Assembly (NCBI GenBank): GCA_013360945.1
Contig: JABWAQ010000032.1
Coordinates: 1 to 33,583 of the forward strand
From: Candidatus Brocadia sp.
Lineage (GTDB): Bacteria; Planctomycetota; Brocadiia; Brocadiales; Brocadiaceae
Direction of reading: 5' to 3'
DNA length: 33,583 nt
The notes under the pieces: generated by a model
Databases searched by the model: none
The model's input: only the letters and a program-made list of their open reading frames with translations
What the model was told of the DNA's origin: nothing
Translations under genes and position numbers: made by a program
Part shown: positions 24,862 to 32,632 of the stretch, piece by piece
Layout: the number at the start of each line of letters is the position of its first letter
How positions within the stretch are numbered: the first letter of the stretch is position 1

Positions 24862-26583
24862 CTACTGCATTGCCATTTTAAACTTTAAGGGCTCCTCACC
24901 AAGATAAACGAGCGTTCGCCGAATAATTTCTCCCACAACGGGGGCCGCAACAGTGCCACCATAGTATGCGCCATTCTGAGGTTCATTAATCATAACTAAC
25001 ACGCAAATGCGAGGGCGCTCCGCAGGGGCGTAAGCAATAAAAGAACCCACATATTTTTCATGAGAATACCGTCCCCCATCGCCATAGATTTTCTGTGACG
25101 TCCCGGTCTTTCCGGCAACATTGTATTCCAAAAGGTTTGCATTTTTCCCTGTACCCTCTGTCACAACCTTGATTAATATAGGATTCATTATAGAGCGCGC
25201 AACGTCTGCGCTCATTACACGCCCGGCGGATTCCGGACACGGTGATACTTCTATGATTTCGTTGTTGTTGCTTACCGTTGATTTTACTATTTTTGGCTTG
25301 AGCAATAATCCCCCATTTGCAATGCTGCAAAAAGCCGTAACAAACTGTAGCGGAGTAACGGCAATCTCATGCCCTATTGAAATAGATATGAGGGAGTATT
25401 TTTTTGACCACTGCTTTAAAGGACGAAAGATACCCCCAATTTCTCCCGGGAGTTCTATACCTGTTCTTTCTCCAAAATTGAATTGATTAAGATACCGGTA
25501 CATCTTTTCATTTCCCATAAGCATGCCTATCTTTGCCATTCCTATATTACTTGAAAATGCAATAATCTCAGAAACAGTAAGGTTGCCATGTCCTCCATGA
25601 GTATCATGCAAAATCCTGCCTTCTATTTCAAAAGTGCCATTATTGCAAAAAAACACATCGTTGGGTTTCACTATGCCTTGTTCAAATACACCTGAGATCA
25701 CGAGGGGTTTCATTAACGAACCCGGTTCATAACAATCAGTAATAGCCAGATTTCTTCTGGCATTCGGAGAATATTTCTTGAAATGATTGGGGTCATACGT
25801 GGGATAATTGGCCATGGCCAGCACTTCACCTGTCATCGGATCCATAACAACCGCCGTTGCCGAGGAGGGCGCCCATTTCTCGCAAGCGATTTCCAACTCC
25901 TCTTCAGTAATGCGCTGTACATTAGCGTCAATTGTCAATACAACCGTATTCCCATGCCTGGGCAATTGTATCTCTGCATCCGGCGTGATAATTTGACGTT
26001 GCAATGCATCCCGAACGATCAGTTTATATCCTGATTCCCCGGACAATACACCATCAAATGACAGTTCAATACCCTCGAGACCCTTCTCATCAATGTTGGT
26101 AAATCCAAGAACATGACTTCCCAGCCGTTCATTCGGATAAAAACGGTGATATTCGTGTTTTATATAAACCCCTTTTAAAGACAATTTTGCAACTGCACCG
26201 AGTTCTTCATCACTAACTTTCCGTTTGATCCAAACAAATCGCTTGTCTTTATTCAGCAGTTTGGCCACCTTTGATGAGTTAAGCTTCAAAACCTTGCTTA
26301 AATGATATGCCACAGAAGAAACATCTTCGATCTCAGTTGGATCCGCATAAATAGAACCCACTTGTAAAGATTCGGCAAGCTTACTTCCGTTTCTGTCTAA
26401 GATTGGACCTCTTCTGGCAGGCAGCTCAATCTTTTTACACTGCTGGACCTTCGCCAGTTTACTATATTTATCATGTTCAATTAACTGAATACGCCCCACA
26501 CGGACGGCGAGCACGATAAAGGCCATCATGAGAAAAACGCCCGTAATATTCGTCCAAAATTTGTGTCTTTTTAAAGGCATCAC
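24862..26583 (-). CDS. ftsI: Septal transpeptidase FtsI (PBP2x/PBP3 type)
   Basis: This 573-residue class B penicillin-binding protein has a membrane anchor at about 12-30, a pedestal domain beginning ARRGPILDRNGSKLA, and a transpeptidase domain from about 230. The catalytic residues are complete: S289 and K292 in GSLMK, the SSN motif at 344-346, and KTGT at 492-495. FtsI cross-links the stem peptides made by the neighbouring Mur enzymes, working with FtsW. There is no C-terminal PASTA domain. Unusually for this cluster, 247 bases with palindromes separate it from ftsL upstream. Two ATG codons in a row (26583, 26580) are possible starts. Confidence 0.96.
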   Translation of the reverse strand: MMPLKRHKFWTNITGVFLMMAFIVLAVRVGRIQLIEHDKYSKLAKVQQCKKIELPARRGPILDRNGSKLAESLQVGSIYADPTEIEDVSSVAYHLSKVLKLNSSKVAKLLNKDKRFVWIKRKVSDEELGAVAKLSLKGVYIKHEYHRFYPNERLGSHVLGFTNIDEKGLEGIELSFDGVLSGESGYKLIVRDALQRQIITPDAEIQLPRHGNTVVLTIDANVQRITEEELEIACEKWAPSSATAVVMDPMTGEVLAMANYPTYDPNHFKKYSPNARRNLAITDCYEPGSLMKPLVISGVFEQGIVKPNDVFFCNNGTFEIEGRILHDTHGGHGNLTVSEIIAFSSNIGMAKIGMLMGNEKMYRYLNQFNFGERTGIELPGEIGGIFRPLKQWSKKYSLISISIGHEIAVTPLQFVTAFCSIANGGLLLKPKIVKSTVSNNNEIIEVSPCPESAGRVMSADVARSIMNPILIKVVTEGTGKNANLLEYNVAGKTGTSQKIYGDGGRYSHEKYVGSFIAYAPAERPRICVLVMINEPQNGAYYGGTVAAPVVGEIIRRTLVYLGEEPLKFKMAMQ

Positions 26584-26830
26584 GTTGGCAATTCCACAGA
26601 GTTGTAAGAAAACACAACAATCATTATAAAAATATTTTTACGGACGCTTTCGAGACGAAACAACTTTGCCCCGAAAGCGTCCGGGAGGAGGGCCCACATA
26701 TACACACACAACCGTTGCCCTTAAGATGTATGCACAACAACCCTTACCGTTGCGGCAAGGAGTTGACTCATTTGGTAATTGTCATCATCTTAAGAAGGCG
26801 ATTCTTCTCTATTTTGATGCTCAGGGATTT
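26584..26830. other. Palindrome-rich spacer between ftsL and ftsI
   Basis: No gene is evident in these 247 bases. The spacer holds a perfect 12-bp inverted repeat (26641-26652 with 26672-26683), a CTTAAGATG/CATCTTAAG pair (26720-26728 with 26786-26794) and a REP-like palindrome CCTTACCG...CGGCAAGG (26742-26760). A TATAAT lies on the minus strand at 26628-26623, about 40 bases before ftsI, but no good -35 box fits. It could hold a secondary promoter or a processing site for ftsI. Confidence 0.5.
26641..26683. repeat. Perfect 12-bp inverted repeat upstream of ftsI
   Basis: CGGACGCTTTCG (26641-26652) and CGAAAGCGTCCG (26672-26683) pair perfectly around a 19-base loop. The stem is strong. On the minus strand no U-run follows directly, so a simple terminator is unlikely. 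An mRNA-stability or processing hairpin, or an operator, is more plausible. Confidence 0.6.
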
Positions 26831-27202
26831 TTAATAACGCGACGAACAACCATGTAATACCATCTCCTTTTGGGAATATAAGTCTTTATTGGCGCTCGTT
26901 TTCATCGCACTTATTACATTCTCTTGCAGTTTTCTATGACCCGCAATCATTACCCCTGATAAATCTCCTTGAAGAACAAGAGGCAGCTTTAACGATTGCA
27001 CCTTAGAGACAATATTTTCAGGGGATTTTAACCGGCCGACGTAATAGCTCAGTTTTCTGTTCTTTTCTGATAACTCATCACAATTCCTTTGCAGTTTAGC
27101 TACCTGGTATCCTATCTCTATAATTTTATTCCTTTCCCATACCACAAACAGCGCCATTGCGATGGCAATAATAAACATTGCTAATATCCTCGACAGACCC
27201 AT
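26831..27202 (-). CDS. ftsL: Cell division protein FtsL
   Basis: This is a small bitopic protein of about 123 residues. I choose the ATG at 27202 (MGLSRILAMF...) because AAAGGA precedes it at good distance and it follows the rsmH stop by one base. The frame remains open upstream to an ATG at 27271, which would overlap rsmH by 68 bases and has no clear ribosome site. It has a membrane helix at about 4-22 (mature start) and then a coiled coil (IIEIGYQVAKLQRNCDELSEKNRKL) with leucine-zipper spacing, followed by SPENIVSKVQSLKLPL. This is the FtsL/FtsB shape. It sits between rsmH and ftsI, the standard place. Family sequence identity is always low. Confidence 0.85.
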   Translation of the reverse strand: MGLSRILAMFIIAIAMALFVVWERNKIIEIGYQVAKLQRNCDELSEKNRKLSYYVGRLKSPENIVSKVQSLKLPLVLQGDLSGVMIAGHRKLQENVISAMKTSANKDLYSQKEMVLHGCSSRY

Positions 27203-27203
27203 A

Positions 27204-28103
27204 CTAAATCCTTTCTGCAGATCTAAGTTTTGCGCTCCTGCATCGAATATTTCTTTGTATTTCCACCTCACCGGGAGTTATTGGCTTCTTTGTGAGTATC
27301 TTGAATATCCCCTGATTCGCCCTCTCTGCAAAGGTGTTCTTTACAATCCGGTCCTCAAGGGAATGAAAGCTTATAATTACAATGCGAGCGCCAATCAGCA
27401 TATGTTTATGAATCTTATTCAGGAAAACCTCTAAACTTTCCAACTCCTTATTTACCGCAATTCTCAGCGCCTGGAATACCCTTGTTGCGGGATGAATTTT
27501 ACTTTTACCTCTGGGTATAACACGTTCAATTATGGCGGCCAACTGTCTTGTTGAAGTAATACCTGCTTCTTTCTCTTCTTTCCGAATAGCCCTTGCAATC
27601 CGTCTTGACCACCGCTCTTCTCCATAGGTATTCAGTAATTCTTCCAATTCCTTTTCAGAAAGCCTCTGGATCAGATCCCGTGCAGTATCAGCCTGAGAGC
27701 GATCCATCCTCATATCCAACGGACCCTCTTTTGCGAAACTAAAACCCCGCTCCGACTGATTAAACTGCAAAGAGGAAGCCCCCAGGTCAAGAAGCACACC
27801 ATGAACCCCATCAGTCCCCGCTTGCCGTAAAACCTCGTCAACATTGGAATAATCCGCATGGTAGAGCTTAAAAGGGCATCCCGCTTTTGATAGATATTGT
27901 TTTGCCATTTGCAAAATTTCCTCATCTTTATCAATACCGATTAACAAGCCATTTGGGCTTATTCCGTTCATAATTTTGCTTGCATGCCCTCCATTTCCCA
28001 CCGTGCCATCTAAAATGATTTGTCCCGGATGCGGACACAGGTAATCCAACACTTCTTCCACCATCACAGGTTCGTGAAGGAGGTTATTTGTTATATCATC
28101 CAT
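27204..28103 (-). CDS. rsmH: 16S rRNA m4C1402 methyltransferase RsmH
   Basis: This 299-residue SAM-dependent methyltransferase N4-methylates C1402 in the ribosomal P site. Motifs: HEPVMVEEVLDYL, the SAM loop DGTVGNGGHAS, GVLLDLGASSLQF, ERGFSFAKEGPLDMRMD, ATRVFQALRIAVNKEL and IISFHSLEDRIVK. The final Cys-Arg segment RNIRCRSAKLRSAERI is the usual C-terminus. It follows mraZ by 12 bases; older literature calls it mraW. Confidence 0.97.
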   Translation of the reverse strand: MDDITNNLLHEPVMVEEVLDYLCPHPGQIILDGTVGNGGHASKIMNGISPNGLLIGIDKDEEILQMAKQYLSKAGCPFKLYHADYSNVDEVLRQAGTDGVHGVLLDLGASSLQFNQSERGFSFAKEGPLDMRMDRSQADTARDLIQRLSEKELEELLNTYGEERWSRRIARAIRKEEKEAGITSTRQLAAIIERVIPRGKSKIHPATRVFQALRIAVNKELESLEVFLNKIHKHMLIGARIVIISFHSLEDRIVKNTFAERANQGIFKILTKKPITPGEVEIQRNIRCRSAKLRSAERI

Positions 28104-28115
28104 TTCATCTAACTT

Positions 28116-28604
28116 TTATAACGTTGGAGACTGTATTTGCCTTGCGTCAGCGGTCGGAAAACCCAATTGGAACAAATCCTCTGCAATCTCCTCGAATCCC
28201 TTGTTATGTTGCGACTCAAAATCCTTCCAGGTATTTTCATCCCAAATCTCGATACGGCTGCTTACTCCAACGATCACAACATTCTTTTGTATCCTGGCAA
28301 CATCTTTCAAATATTGGGGGATCAGTATGCGTCCCTGCTGATCACAATCGGGGATTTTCTGTGCTTTGGAAAAAAAAAGGCGCTGGAACTGGCGCGCCTT
28401 TTTATTCGTAAAAGAGAGTTGTTCGATTCTAAAAACGACACTCTGCCATTCCTTGGGTGTATACATGAACAAACATGTATCGAGCCCACGAGTAATAAAA
28501 AATCCCTTTCCATCCACCTTCGCATTTATCGCATCGCGAAGAAGTGCTGGTATGGCCAGTCTATTTTTGTCATCAATCGTATGATGGTACTCACCGGTGA
28601 ACAT
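28116..28604 (-). CDS. mraZ: Transcriptional regulator MraZ
   Basis: This 162-residue protein is made of two AbrB/SpoVT-like MraZ repeats: MFTGEYHHTIDDKNRLAIPALLR at the start, and a second with DQQGRILIPQYLKDVARI, ending in EIWDENTWKDFE. MraZ forms ring oligomers that bind direct repeats in its own promoter region and repress the dcw operon. It is the first gene of the cluster, with repeats of the expected kind upstream. A run of nine A/T at 28369-28377 encodes part of RLFFSKA. Length is slightly above the usual 140-155 residues owing to the C-terminal tail. Confidence 0.96.
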   Translation of the reverse strand: MFTGEYHHTIDDKNRLAIPALLRDAINAKVDGKGFFITRGLDTCLFMYTPKEWQSVVFRIEQLSFTNKKARQFQRLFFSKAQKIPDCDQQGRILIPQYLKDVARIQKNVVIVGVSSRIEIWDENTWKDFESQHNKGFEEIAEDLFQLGFPTADARQIQSPTL

Positions 28605-28611
28605 TTTTTAG

Positions 28612-28640
28612 CTCCCCACTTTTCACCACTTTATACCACT
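28612..28640 (-). promoter_or_regulatory. Three AGTGG direct repeats, likely MraZ operator; overlaps the mraZ ribosome site
   Basis: On the minus strand AGTGG occurs three times at exactly ten-base spacing (plus-strand CCACT at 28636-28640, 28626-28630 and 28616-28620). Two of the copies read AAAGTGG, the core reported for MraZ boxes. The third copy runs into GGGGAG (28617-28612), the ribosome site seven bases before the mraZ ATG. Bound MraZ could therefore block both transcription and the start of translation. Confidence 0.75.
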
Positions 28641-28650
28641 GTCGCCTATG

Positions 28651-28678
28651 ACAATAAACTTTTTTATTTATTTGTCAA
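28651..28678 (-). promoter_or_regulatory. Sigma70-type promoter of the mraZ operon
   Basis: On the minus strand TTGACA (28678-28673) is followed after 16 bases by TATTGT (28656-28651). The -35 is perfect and the -10 matches four of six. Transcription would begin near 28644, just before the three AGTGG repeats, as expected for MraZ autorepression. Confidence 0.6.
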
Positions 28679-28853
28679 GATATATTTTTATTACCACTTC
28701 CCGGATCAGTAATGTATATCTCTTTCGTATCCAAGATGTTGCAATATTAACTCAAGAGAATACCATATATTGTGCTGTCCTGCGGGAAATTTATTGCAAA
28801 AATATTTTCATATTTTAAAATAACTTTTTTACAATTTGTTATGCTTATACAAC

Positions 28854-28882
28854 TTGATAATATTTTTTTAACGTGTTATGAT
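28854..28882 (+). promoter_or_regulatory. Sigma70-type promoter of queA with extended -10
   Basis: TTGATA (28854-28859), a spacer of exactly 17 bases and TATGAT (28877-28882), preceded by TGT (extended -10 TGnTATGAT). The start site would fall near 28889, about nine bases before the queA ATG, leaving almost no leader and no Shine-Dalgarno. Confidence 0.6.
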
Positions 28883-28897
28883 ATTTTGAATAAACAA

Positions 28898-29971
28898 ATG
28901 AATAGCGTCATATCTCAACCGATAAAATTCTCTGCCAAATTATCCGACTATAATTACGTCCTTCCCAGGGGATTAATCGCTCAAAAACCCTTAGAAAACC
29001 GCGAAGATGCAAGGCTGTTGATCTTGTACCGAGGCACAGGCAGGATCGAACATCGCACATTTCACGAAATTACCGACTATCTTTACCCCGGTGATTTGTT
29101 AGTCCTGAACAATACCAGGGTAATGCCTGCATCGATACCGGGGAAAAGGATCAGCGGTGCATTTCTTGAATTATTACTCACTGAAGAGATAGGGGAAGGA
29201 CGGTGGAAGGCACTCATTAAATCAAATGCAAGGTTAAAAATTGGTGAGGAAATATATACTGAGAACAACACCATCCCGGTAAGGCTGCTCGATAAGGCCG
29301 GAGATGGCTCATGGCTTATCGAATTTGATAAAAAAAATGATGTGAAAGAAATCCTCGATTGCATCGGGAAAATGCCCTTGCCACCCTATATAAAACGCAA
29401 CATCCATGAAGATTCATCGCCTTTGGATAAAGAACGCTATCAGACGGTATTTGCTCAAAAAGAAGGGGCAATTGCCGCGCCTACGGCCGGTTTGCATTTT
29501 AGCCAGAAAACCCTTGAGAAGATAAAACGGCACGGAGTAGAAATTGAATTTGTTACCCTGCATGTGGGCGTGGGAACCTTTTTACCCATCAAAACAGACG
29601 ATATTCGGGGACACTCCATGCACAAGGAATATTACGAATGTTCGCCGGGAATTATTCAAAAAATACGAAAGACCCGGGAGCAAAACAGGCGTGTGGTTGC
29701 CGTGGGGAGCACTTCCTGCCGCGTTCTGGAGACAATTGCTATGACCGGTAAAACACCGCAATTTTCCGGTTGGACGAATCTGTTTATCTACCCCCCCTGC
29801 ATTTTTCAATATGTCGATGTTTTAGTTACCAATTTTCATCTTCCCAAAACCACATTGCTCTTATTGGTTTGCGCCTTTGCAGGGAGGGAAAATATCATGA
29901 ATGCTTACGAAACCGCCAAAGATAAAGGCTACCGGTTTTTCAGTTACGGTGATTGCATGATGATTATTTAA
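28898..29971 (+). CDS. queA: tRNA preQ1(34) S-adenosylmethionine ribosyltransferase-isomerase QueA
   Basis: This enzyme transfers and isomerises the ribosyl part of SAM onto preQ1 in tRNA, making epoxyqueuosine. From the ATG at 28898 it has 357 residues, the normal length. The frame is open for 42 codons further upstream, but those residues overlap the promoter and do not resemble QueA. Motifs: YVLPRGLIAQKPLENREDARLL, YPGDLLVLNNTRVMPA, PLPPYIKR, ERYQTVFAQKEGAIAAPTAGLHF, HVGVGTFLPI and VTNFHLPKTTLLLLVCAFAG. It is divergent from mraZ. Confidence 0.96.
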   Translation: MNSVISQPIKFSAKLSDYNYVLPRGLIAQKPLENREDARLLILYRGTGRIEHRTFHEITDYLYPGDLLVLNNTRVMPASIPGKRISGAFLELLLTEEIGEGRWKALIKSNARLKIGEEIYTENNTIPVRLLDKAGDGSWLIEFDKKNDVKEILDCIGKMPLPPYIKRNIHEDSSPLDKERYQTVFAQKEGAIAAPTAGLHFSQKTLEKIKRHGVEIEFVTLHVGVGTFLPIKTDDIRGHSMHKEYYECSPGIIQKIRKTREQNRRVVAVGSTSCRVLETIAMTGKTPQFSGWTNLFIYPPCIFQYVDVLVTNFHLPKTTLLLLVCAFAGRENIMNAYETAKDKGYRFFSYGDCMMII

Positions 29972-30102
29972 GGCAACCAAAGTCAGCGCCCACTCGCATA
30001 GCGGGTAGCTTAGCTTGGGAACTACCCCGGCTTTCGCAATTCGAGGGGTATGCAACCTGCTGAGCAAGGAAAATCAATGGATCATGCAAAAGGTCGGCAC
30101 TA

Positions 30103-30326
30103 CAGATCGACCGAGTGTATTCCCAATTTTTTGTAAAAAAATGAACGAACGGCATAACTGGGTATATCGTATAAAATTGTAGCGGCAAGGCGGCCTTACC
30201 ATATGGAGTAGGGTGGGCATCGCCCACCAAAAAATAGGCAACGTGAACGAGATGTTTGGTGGGCGATGCCCACCCTACCAGGTTAATCAGATTTACAAAA
30301 AATCGGGAATGCACCCGATCGACCTG
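30103..30326. mobile_element. MITE-like element: 35-bp imperfect inverted repeats enclosing REP units
   Basis: The 35 bases at 30103-30137 and the reverse complement of 30292-30326 agree at about 30 positions. Both arms run from CAG[A/G]TCGA towards TTTTTTGTAAA. They enclose about 150 bases with three REP units and no gene. This is the form of a small non-autonomous element or a REP cluster flanked by old inverted repeats. I saw no clear target-site duplication. Confidence 0.5.
30179..30278. repeat. REP cluster: three GTAG-headed palindromes, two in mirror orientation
   Basis: Unit 1 (30179-30200) is a GTAGC-headed palindrome with GGCAAGG and CCTTACC. Unit 2 (30208-30228) reads GTAGGGTGGGCATCGCCCACC. 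Unit 3 (30258-30278) is its exact mirror with one changed order in the centre (GGTGGGCGATGCCCACCCTAC). Units 2 and 3 face each other across 29 bases, as in BIME structures. The GTAG head is the mark of REP elements mobilised by REP-associated tyrosine transposases. Confidence 0.75.
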
Positions 30327-30472
30327 TTTAGATGCATAAAACTTGAACGATGGTTGTTCATGAAGCGTAAACCCCAATTGTTTCAAAAGGAGAGCAACAT
30401 CCTTTACCGGCTGTGTATGGCGCTTATAACACTGTGATGGCCATTCATGGTTGGTAAATAAACATCAATCCT

Positions 30473-30502
30473 TTGACATTACTTTGTTAAAAATTTTATA
30501 GA
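30473..30502 (+). promoter_or_regulatory. Promoter of the HEAT/SEC-C gene, almost no leader
   Basis: TTGACA (30473-30478) is followed after 18 bases by TATAGA (30497-30502). The start site would lie near 30509, within a few bases of the ATG pair at 30511 and 30514. No Shine-Dalgarno is present, so leaderless or near-leaderless translation is suggested. Confidence 0.45.
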
Positions 30503-30510
30503 GTTGAAAA

Positions 30511-31824
30511 ATGATGACAAGATTACCAGAAAGTAAAGTTAAGCAAGCCATTCTCCATCCCGAAAGTGAAGTCAGGGATGCGGCAATAGCTTATTTTTCG
30601 AAATCGTTCACCAATGATAAGACCATCATGCCTCTTGTAATTGAAGCTATCGAAAAATACGGATGGGAACATTCGTATCCAGTCGTTGGACGTGCCTGTG
30701 ATTTACCACAAACCGATGCAACCATTCATTGGATGCTGAACGAGTTAAGCAGAGACGTCAATAAAGCGGACATGGATCAGGCTAATTATTTCTATAGCCT
30801 GGGCAGGGTTTTGGCAGGAGCCGATCCTGCCTTACTGCTTCAACAGAAAGCTGAAATATTGGAATCCGGCGGCTTGTCTGCCGATCTCAAACAAAGCATT
30901 ATGAAACGCATCGATATGCACTCATGGGGTGGAGACGTCTGCTGGAAAGCCCTGGAAGATTTTTGCAAGGCAAACAAAACCAAACGGTATATTAATGAGG
31001 TTAATATTGGTCATGCGTTTCAAATAATAAAAGCCCTGTCGAGAGACGGAGAAAGATATCGTGATCGTATCGTTTCGCTCCTTGCTGAAGAAATAAATGA
31101 TTTTGAGAATAACCCAATGAGATGGATGGAGCCCCTGGTGGTAGCTTTGGCGGGTGAAATGCGATTAGGGCCTGCCATCCCCCTTATCATTAAAAAACTT
31201 AAAATAGACAGCGATTTCCTGGCAGAAGAATGTATGTATGCATTGTCCAGGATCGGGAACGACTCTGTTATTGAAGCGGTGTCTGCGGTGTTTTCCGATG
31301 CAGATTCGCACTTTCGTTCTTACGCATCCGGTATTTTCAGATACATTCATTCGGATTTGTCGGTAGAAAGGGCACGTGCGTTTTTAGAGAAAGAAGAGGA
31401 CTATGGAATCAGGACAATGCTTGGCTTGGCGCTATTAAACAATTTTGCCTACGATGGATTGGAGGCCGTTCGCAAACTTATCATAGATGAAACCTATGAG
31501 CCTTTTATAACCGATTTGCAGGAGGACTTAATAATTGCATGCACTATCATGGAAGAACGCATCCCCGAGTATGAGGAGTGGAAAGAGGCTGTCATGCAAA
31601 GACGGGCTAAGGCGGAAGAAAGGAAAAGAAGTTTCTTTGGAAAACCGACAAAGAGCGGGCAGGATGAAGATGTTGATCACCAAACCTCCGGGGATACCAT
31701 GCAAAATGATCATAAAGCCCACACTATTATCAGAAATGCTCCTAAAACCGGCAGAAATGAACCTTGCCCCTGTGGAAGCGGGAAGAAATATAAAAAGTGC
31801 TGCCTTGGGAAAGAGAATCACTAA
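30511..31824 (+). CDS. HEAT-repeat-like protein with C-terminal SEC-C zinc motif
   Basis: This 437-residue soluble protein is made of helical repeats over residues about 1-350, with HEAT-like pairs such as [21 protein letters not shown] and [22 protein letters not shown] charged linker (350-405) leads to a SEC-C motif at the end: [18 protein letters not shown], the zinc-binding element also found at the C-terminus of SecA. SEC-C motifs mediate binding to partner proteins. The gene stands alone between a REP cluster and an intergenic region. I know of no assigned function for this architecture; protein-protein scaffolding is the most that can be inferred. Two adjacent ATG codons could serve as start. 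Confidence 0.8.
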   Translation: MMTRLPESKVKQAILHPESEVRDAAIAYFSKSFTNDKTIMPLVIEAIEKYGWEHSYPVVGRACDLPQTDATIHWMLNELSRDVNKADMDQANYFYSLGRVLAGADPALLLQQKAEILESGGLSADLKQSIMKRIDMHSWGGDVCWKALEDFCKANKTKRYINEVNIGHAFQIIKALSRDGERYRDRIVSLLAEEINDFENNPMRWMEPLVVALAGEMRLGPAIPLIIKKLKIDSDFLAEECMYALSRIGNDSVIEAVSAVFSDADSHFRSYASGIFRYIHSDLSVERARAFLEKEEDYGIRTMLGLALLNNFAYDGLEAVRKLIIDETYEPFITDLQEDLIIACTIMEERIPEYEEWKEAVMQRRAKAEERKRSFFGKPTKSGQDEDVDHQTSGDTMQNDHKAHTIIRNAPKTGRNEPCPCGSGKKYKKCCLGKENH

Positions 31825-31954
31825 TCCGACCCCCATGCCCCGCTGAGATGGTGCACATCTCATTACAGCAGAATACATACAAAAGTACCGGGGTTTCTCC
31901 CTTATTTGTGTTATGACACCGTTTACTTCCAGCGGCAAGCAAAACGATTTACCT

Positions 31955-32010
31955 TTGACATGTGTAACTAATGATGCATACAATGTTGATTATATAGATT
32001 ATCATTAGTT
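31955..32010 (+). promoter_or_regulatory. Strong promoter-like sequence overlapped by a 10-bp inverted repeat
   Basis: TTGACA (31955-31960), an 18-base spacer and TACAAT (31979-31984, five of six). A perfect inverted repeat AACTAATGAT (31966-31975) and ATCATTAGTT (32001-32010) straddles the -10 and the start site, as an operator would. A decayed frame follows at once; the MntA gene begins 325 bases further on. Confidence 0.5.
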
Positions 32011-32224
32011 GTGGCTAAATTTGCAGCAAAATTACGATTTATGGCAGGTATCTCAAAAATCCAAGGAATGGAAAATGGTTGAAACAATAGCGGTGTAAAA
32101 TCAATGTCCCGAGAGAATTCCAAAGGCATCATACTCAATTGACAGTTTTAATCCCGGCTTGAAATGGCCATCAGAAGTAGTGCAACGGAGGCAGAAATCC
32201 GGACAAAAGAAAAATGAAAGGTGA
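32009..32224 (+). pseudogene. Small decayed reading frame with one internal stop
   Basis: From a TTG at 32009 one frame runs through YDLWQVSQKSKEWKMVETIAV to an in-frame TAA (32096-32098). It then continues open as CPERIPKASYSIDSFNPGL and KWPSEVVQRRQKSGQKK to a TGA at 32222-32224. Both halves have protein-like composition and share one phase. I do not recognise a family. It follows directly on a promoter with an operator-like inverted repeat, so it may have been a small regulator or antitoxin, but this is conjecture. Confidence 0.3.
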
Positions 32225-32335
32225 TAAACATCTTTCCCGGATTAGTAAAAGAGTTGAGGCAGATTTGTAAACAATAAAGACCCGATCCCCTTTTTGATTC
32301 ATTTTGAATTGTGGTTTTGTATGGAGGAAAAACTA

Positions 32336-32632
32336 ATGACGTTAAAAGAAATTAAGAAGGTTGCGATTCCAGCTTGTAGGGAGTTTCATGTTAAAAAATT
32401 GGATATCTTTGGATCGCTTGCGCGTGGAGAAGTGACTTCGGGGAGCGATGTAGATTTGCTCGTTGAATTTGAGAACCCTGCTTTAAATCCTGCAAAAAGG
32501 TACTTTGGAATGCTTCATCGGCTTGAGGATACTTTGCATTGCGAAGTTGATCTGCTTACAATAAATGGACTAAGGAATCCATATTTTCGCCGCCATGTAT
32601 TAAAGGAAAAAATCACCATCTATGAGGGATGA
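32336..32632 (+). CDS. mntA: MntA-type minimal nucleotidyltransferase (antitoxin)
   Basis: I start at the ATG at 32336 (MTLKEIKK) because GGAGGAAAAA lies just before it; ATGs further upstream (32321, 32294) extend the frame. The product of 98 residues has the nucleotidyltransferase signature FGSLARGEVTSGSDVDLLVEF, with G-S and the D-x-D catalytic pair, then a third acid in CEVDLLT. Members of this family (MntA) inactivate the HEPN toxin HepT by adding AMP to a tyrosine. The next gene starts inside the end of this one, with an 11-base overlap, and encodes a HepT. The pair is a type VII toxin-antitoxin system. Confidence 0.88.
   Translation: MTLKEIKKVAIPACREFHVKKLDIFGSLARGEVTSGSDVDLLVEFENPALNPAKRYFGMLHRLEDTLHCEVDLLTINGLRNPYFRRHVLKEKITIYEG

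Larger units (their letters stand above)
29972..30510. other. Repeat-rich intergenic region downstream of queA
   Basis: These 539 bases hold no credible gene. They contain a REP-like cluster (30179-30278), enclosed by a longer inverted repeat (30103-30137 with 30292-30326), and an unrelated GC-rich stretch at about 29990-30065. A minus-strand frame across the repeats gives the low-complexity sequence typical of translated REP DNA. Confidence 0.7.

Noticed and set aside
28772..28897. 42-codon N-terminal extension of queA
   Set aside because: It covers the promoter, is hydrophobic and AT-rich, and the QueA family begins at about MNSVISQPIKF or later.
29964..30386. Minus-strand 140-codon frame across the REP region
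   Set aside because: Its sequence (VGWASPTKH, LVGDAHPT) is the translation of the REP palindromes, and it overlaps the end of queA; not a gene.
31528..31983. Minus-strand 151-codon frame
   Set aside because: Largely antisense to the SEC-C protein gene; no domain and no ribosome site.
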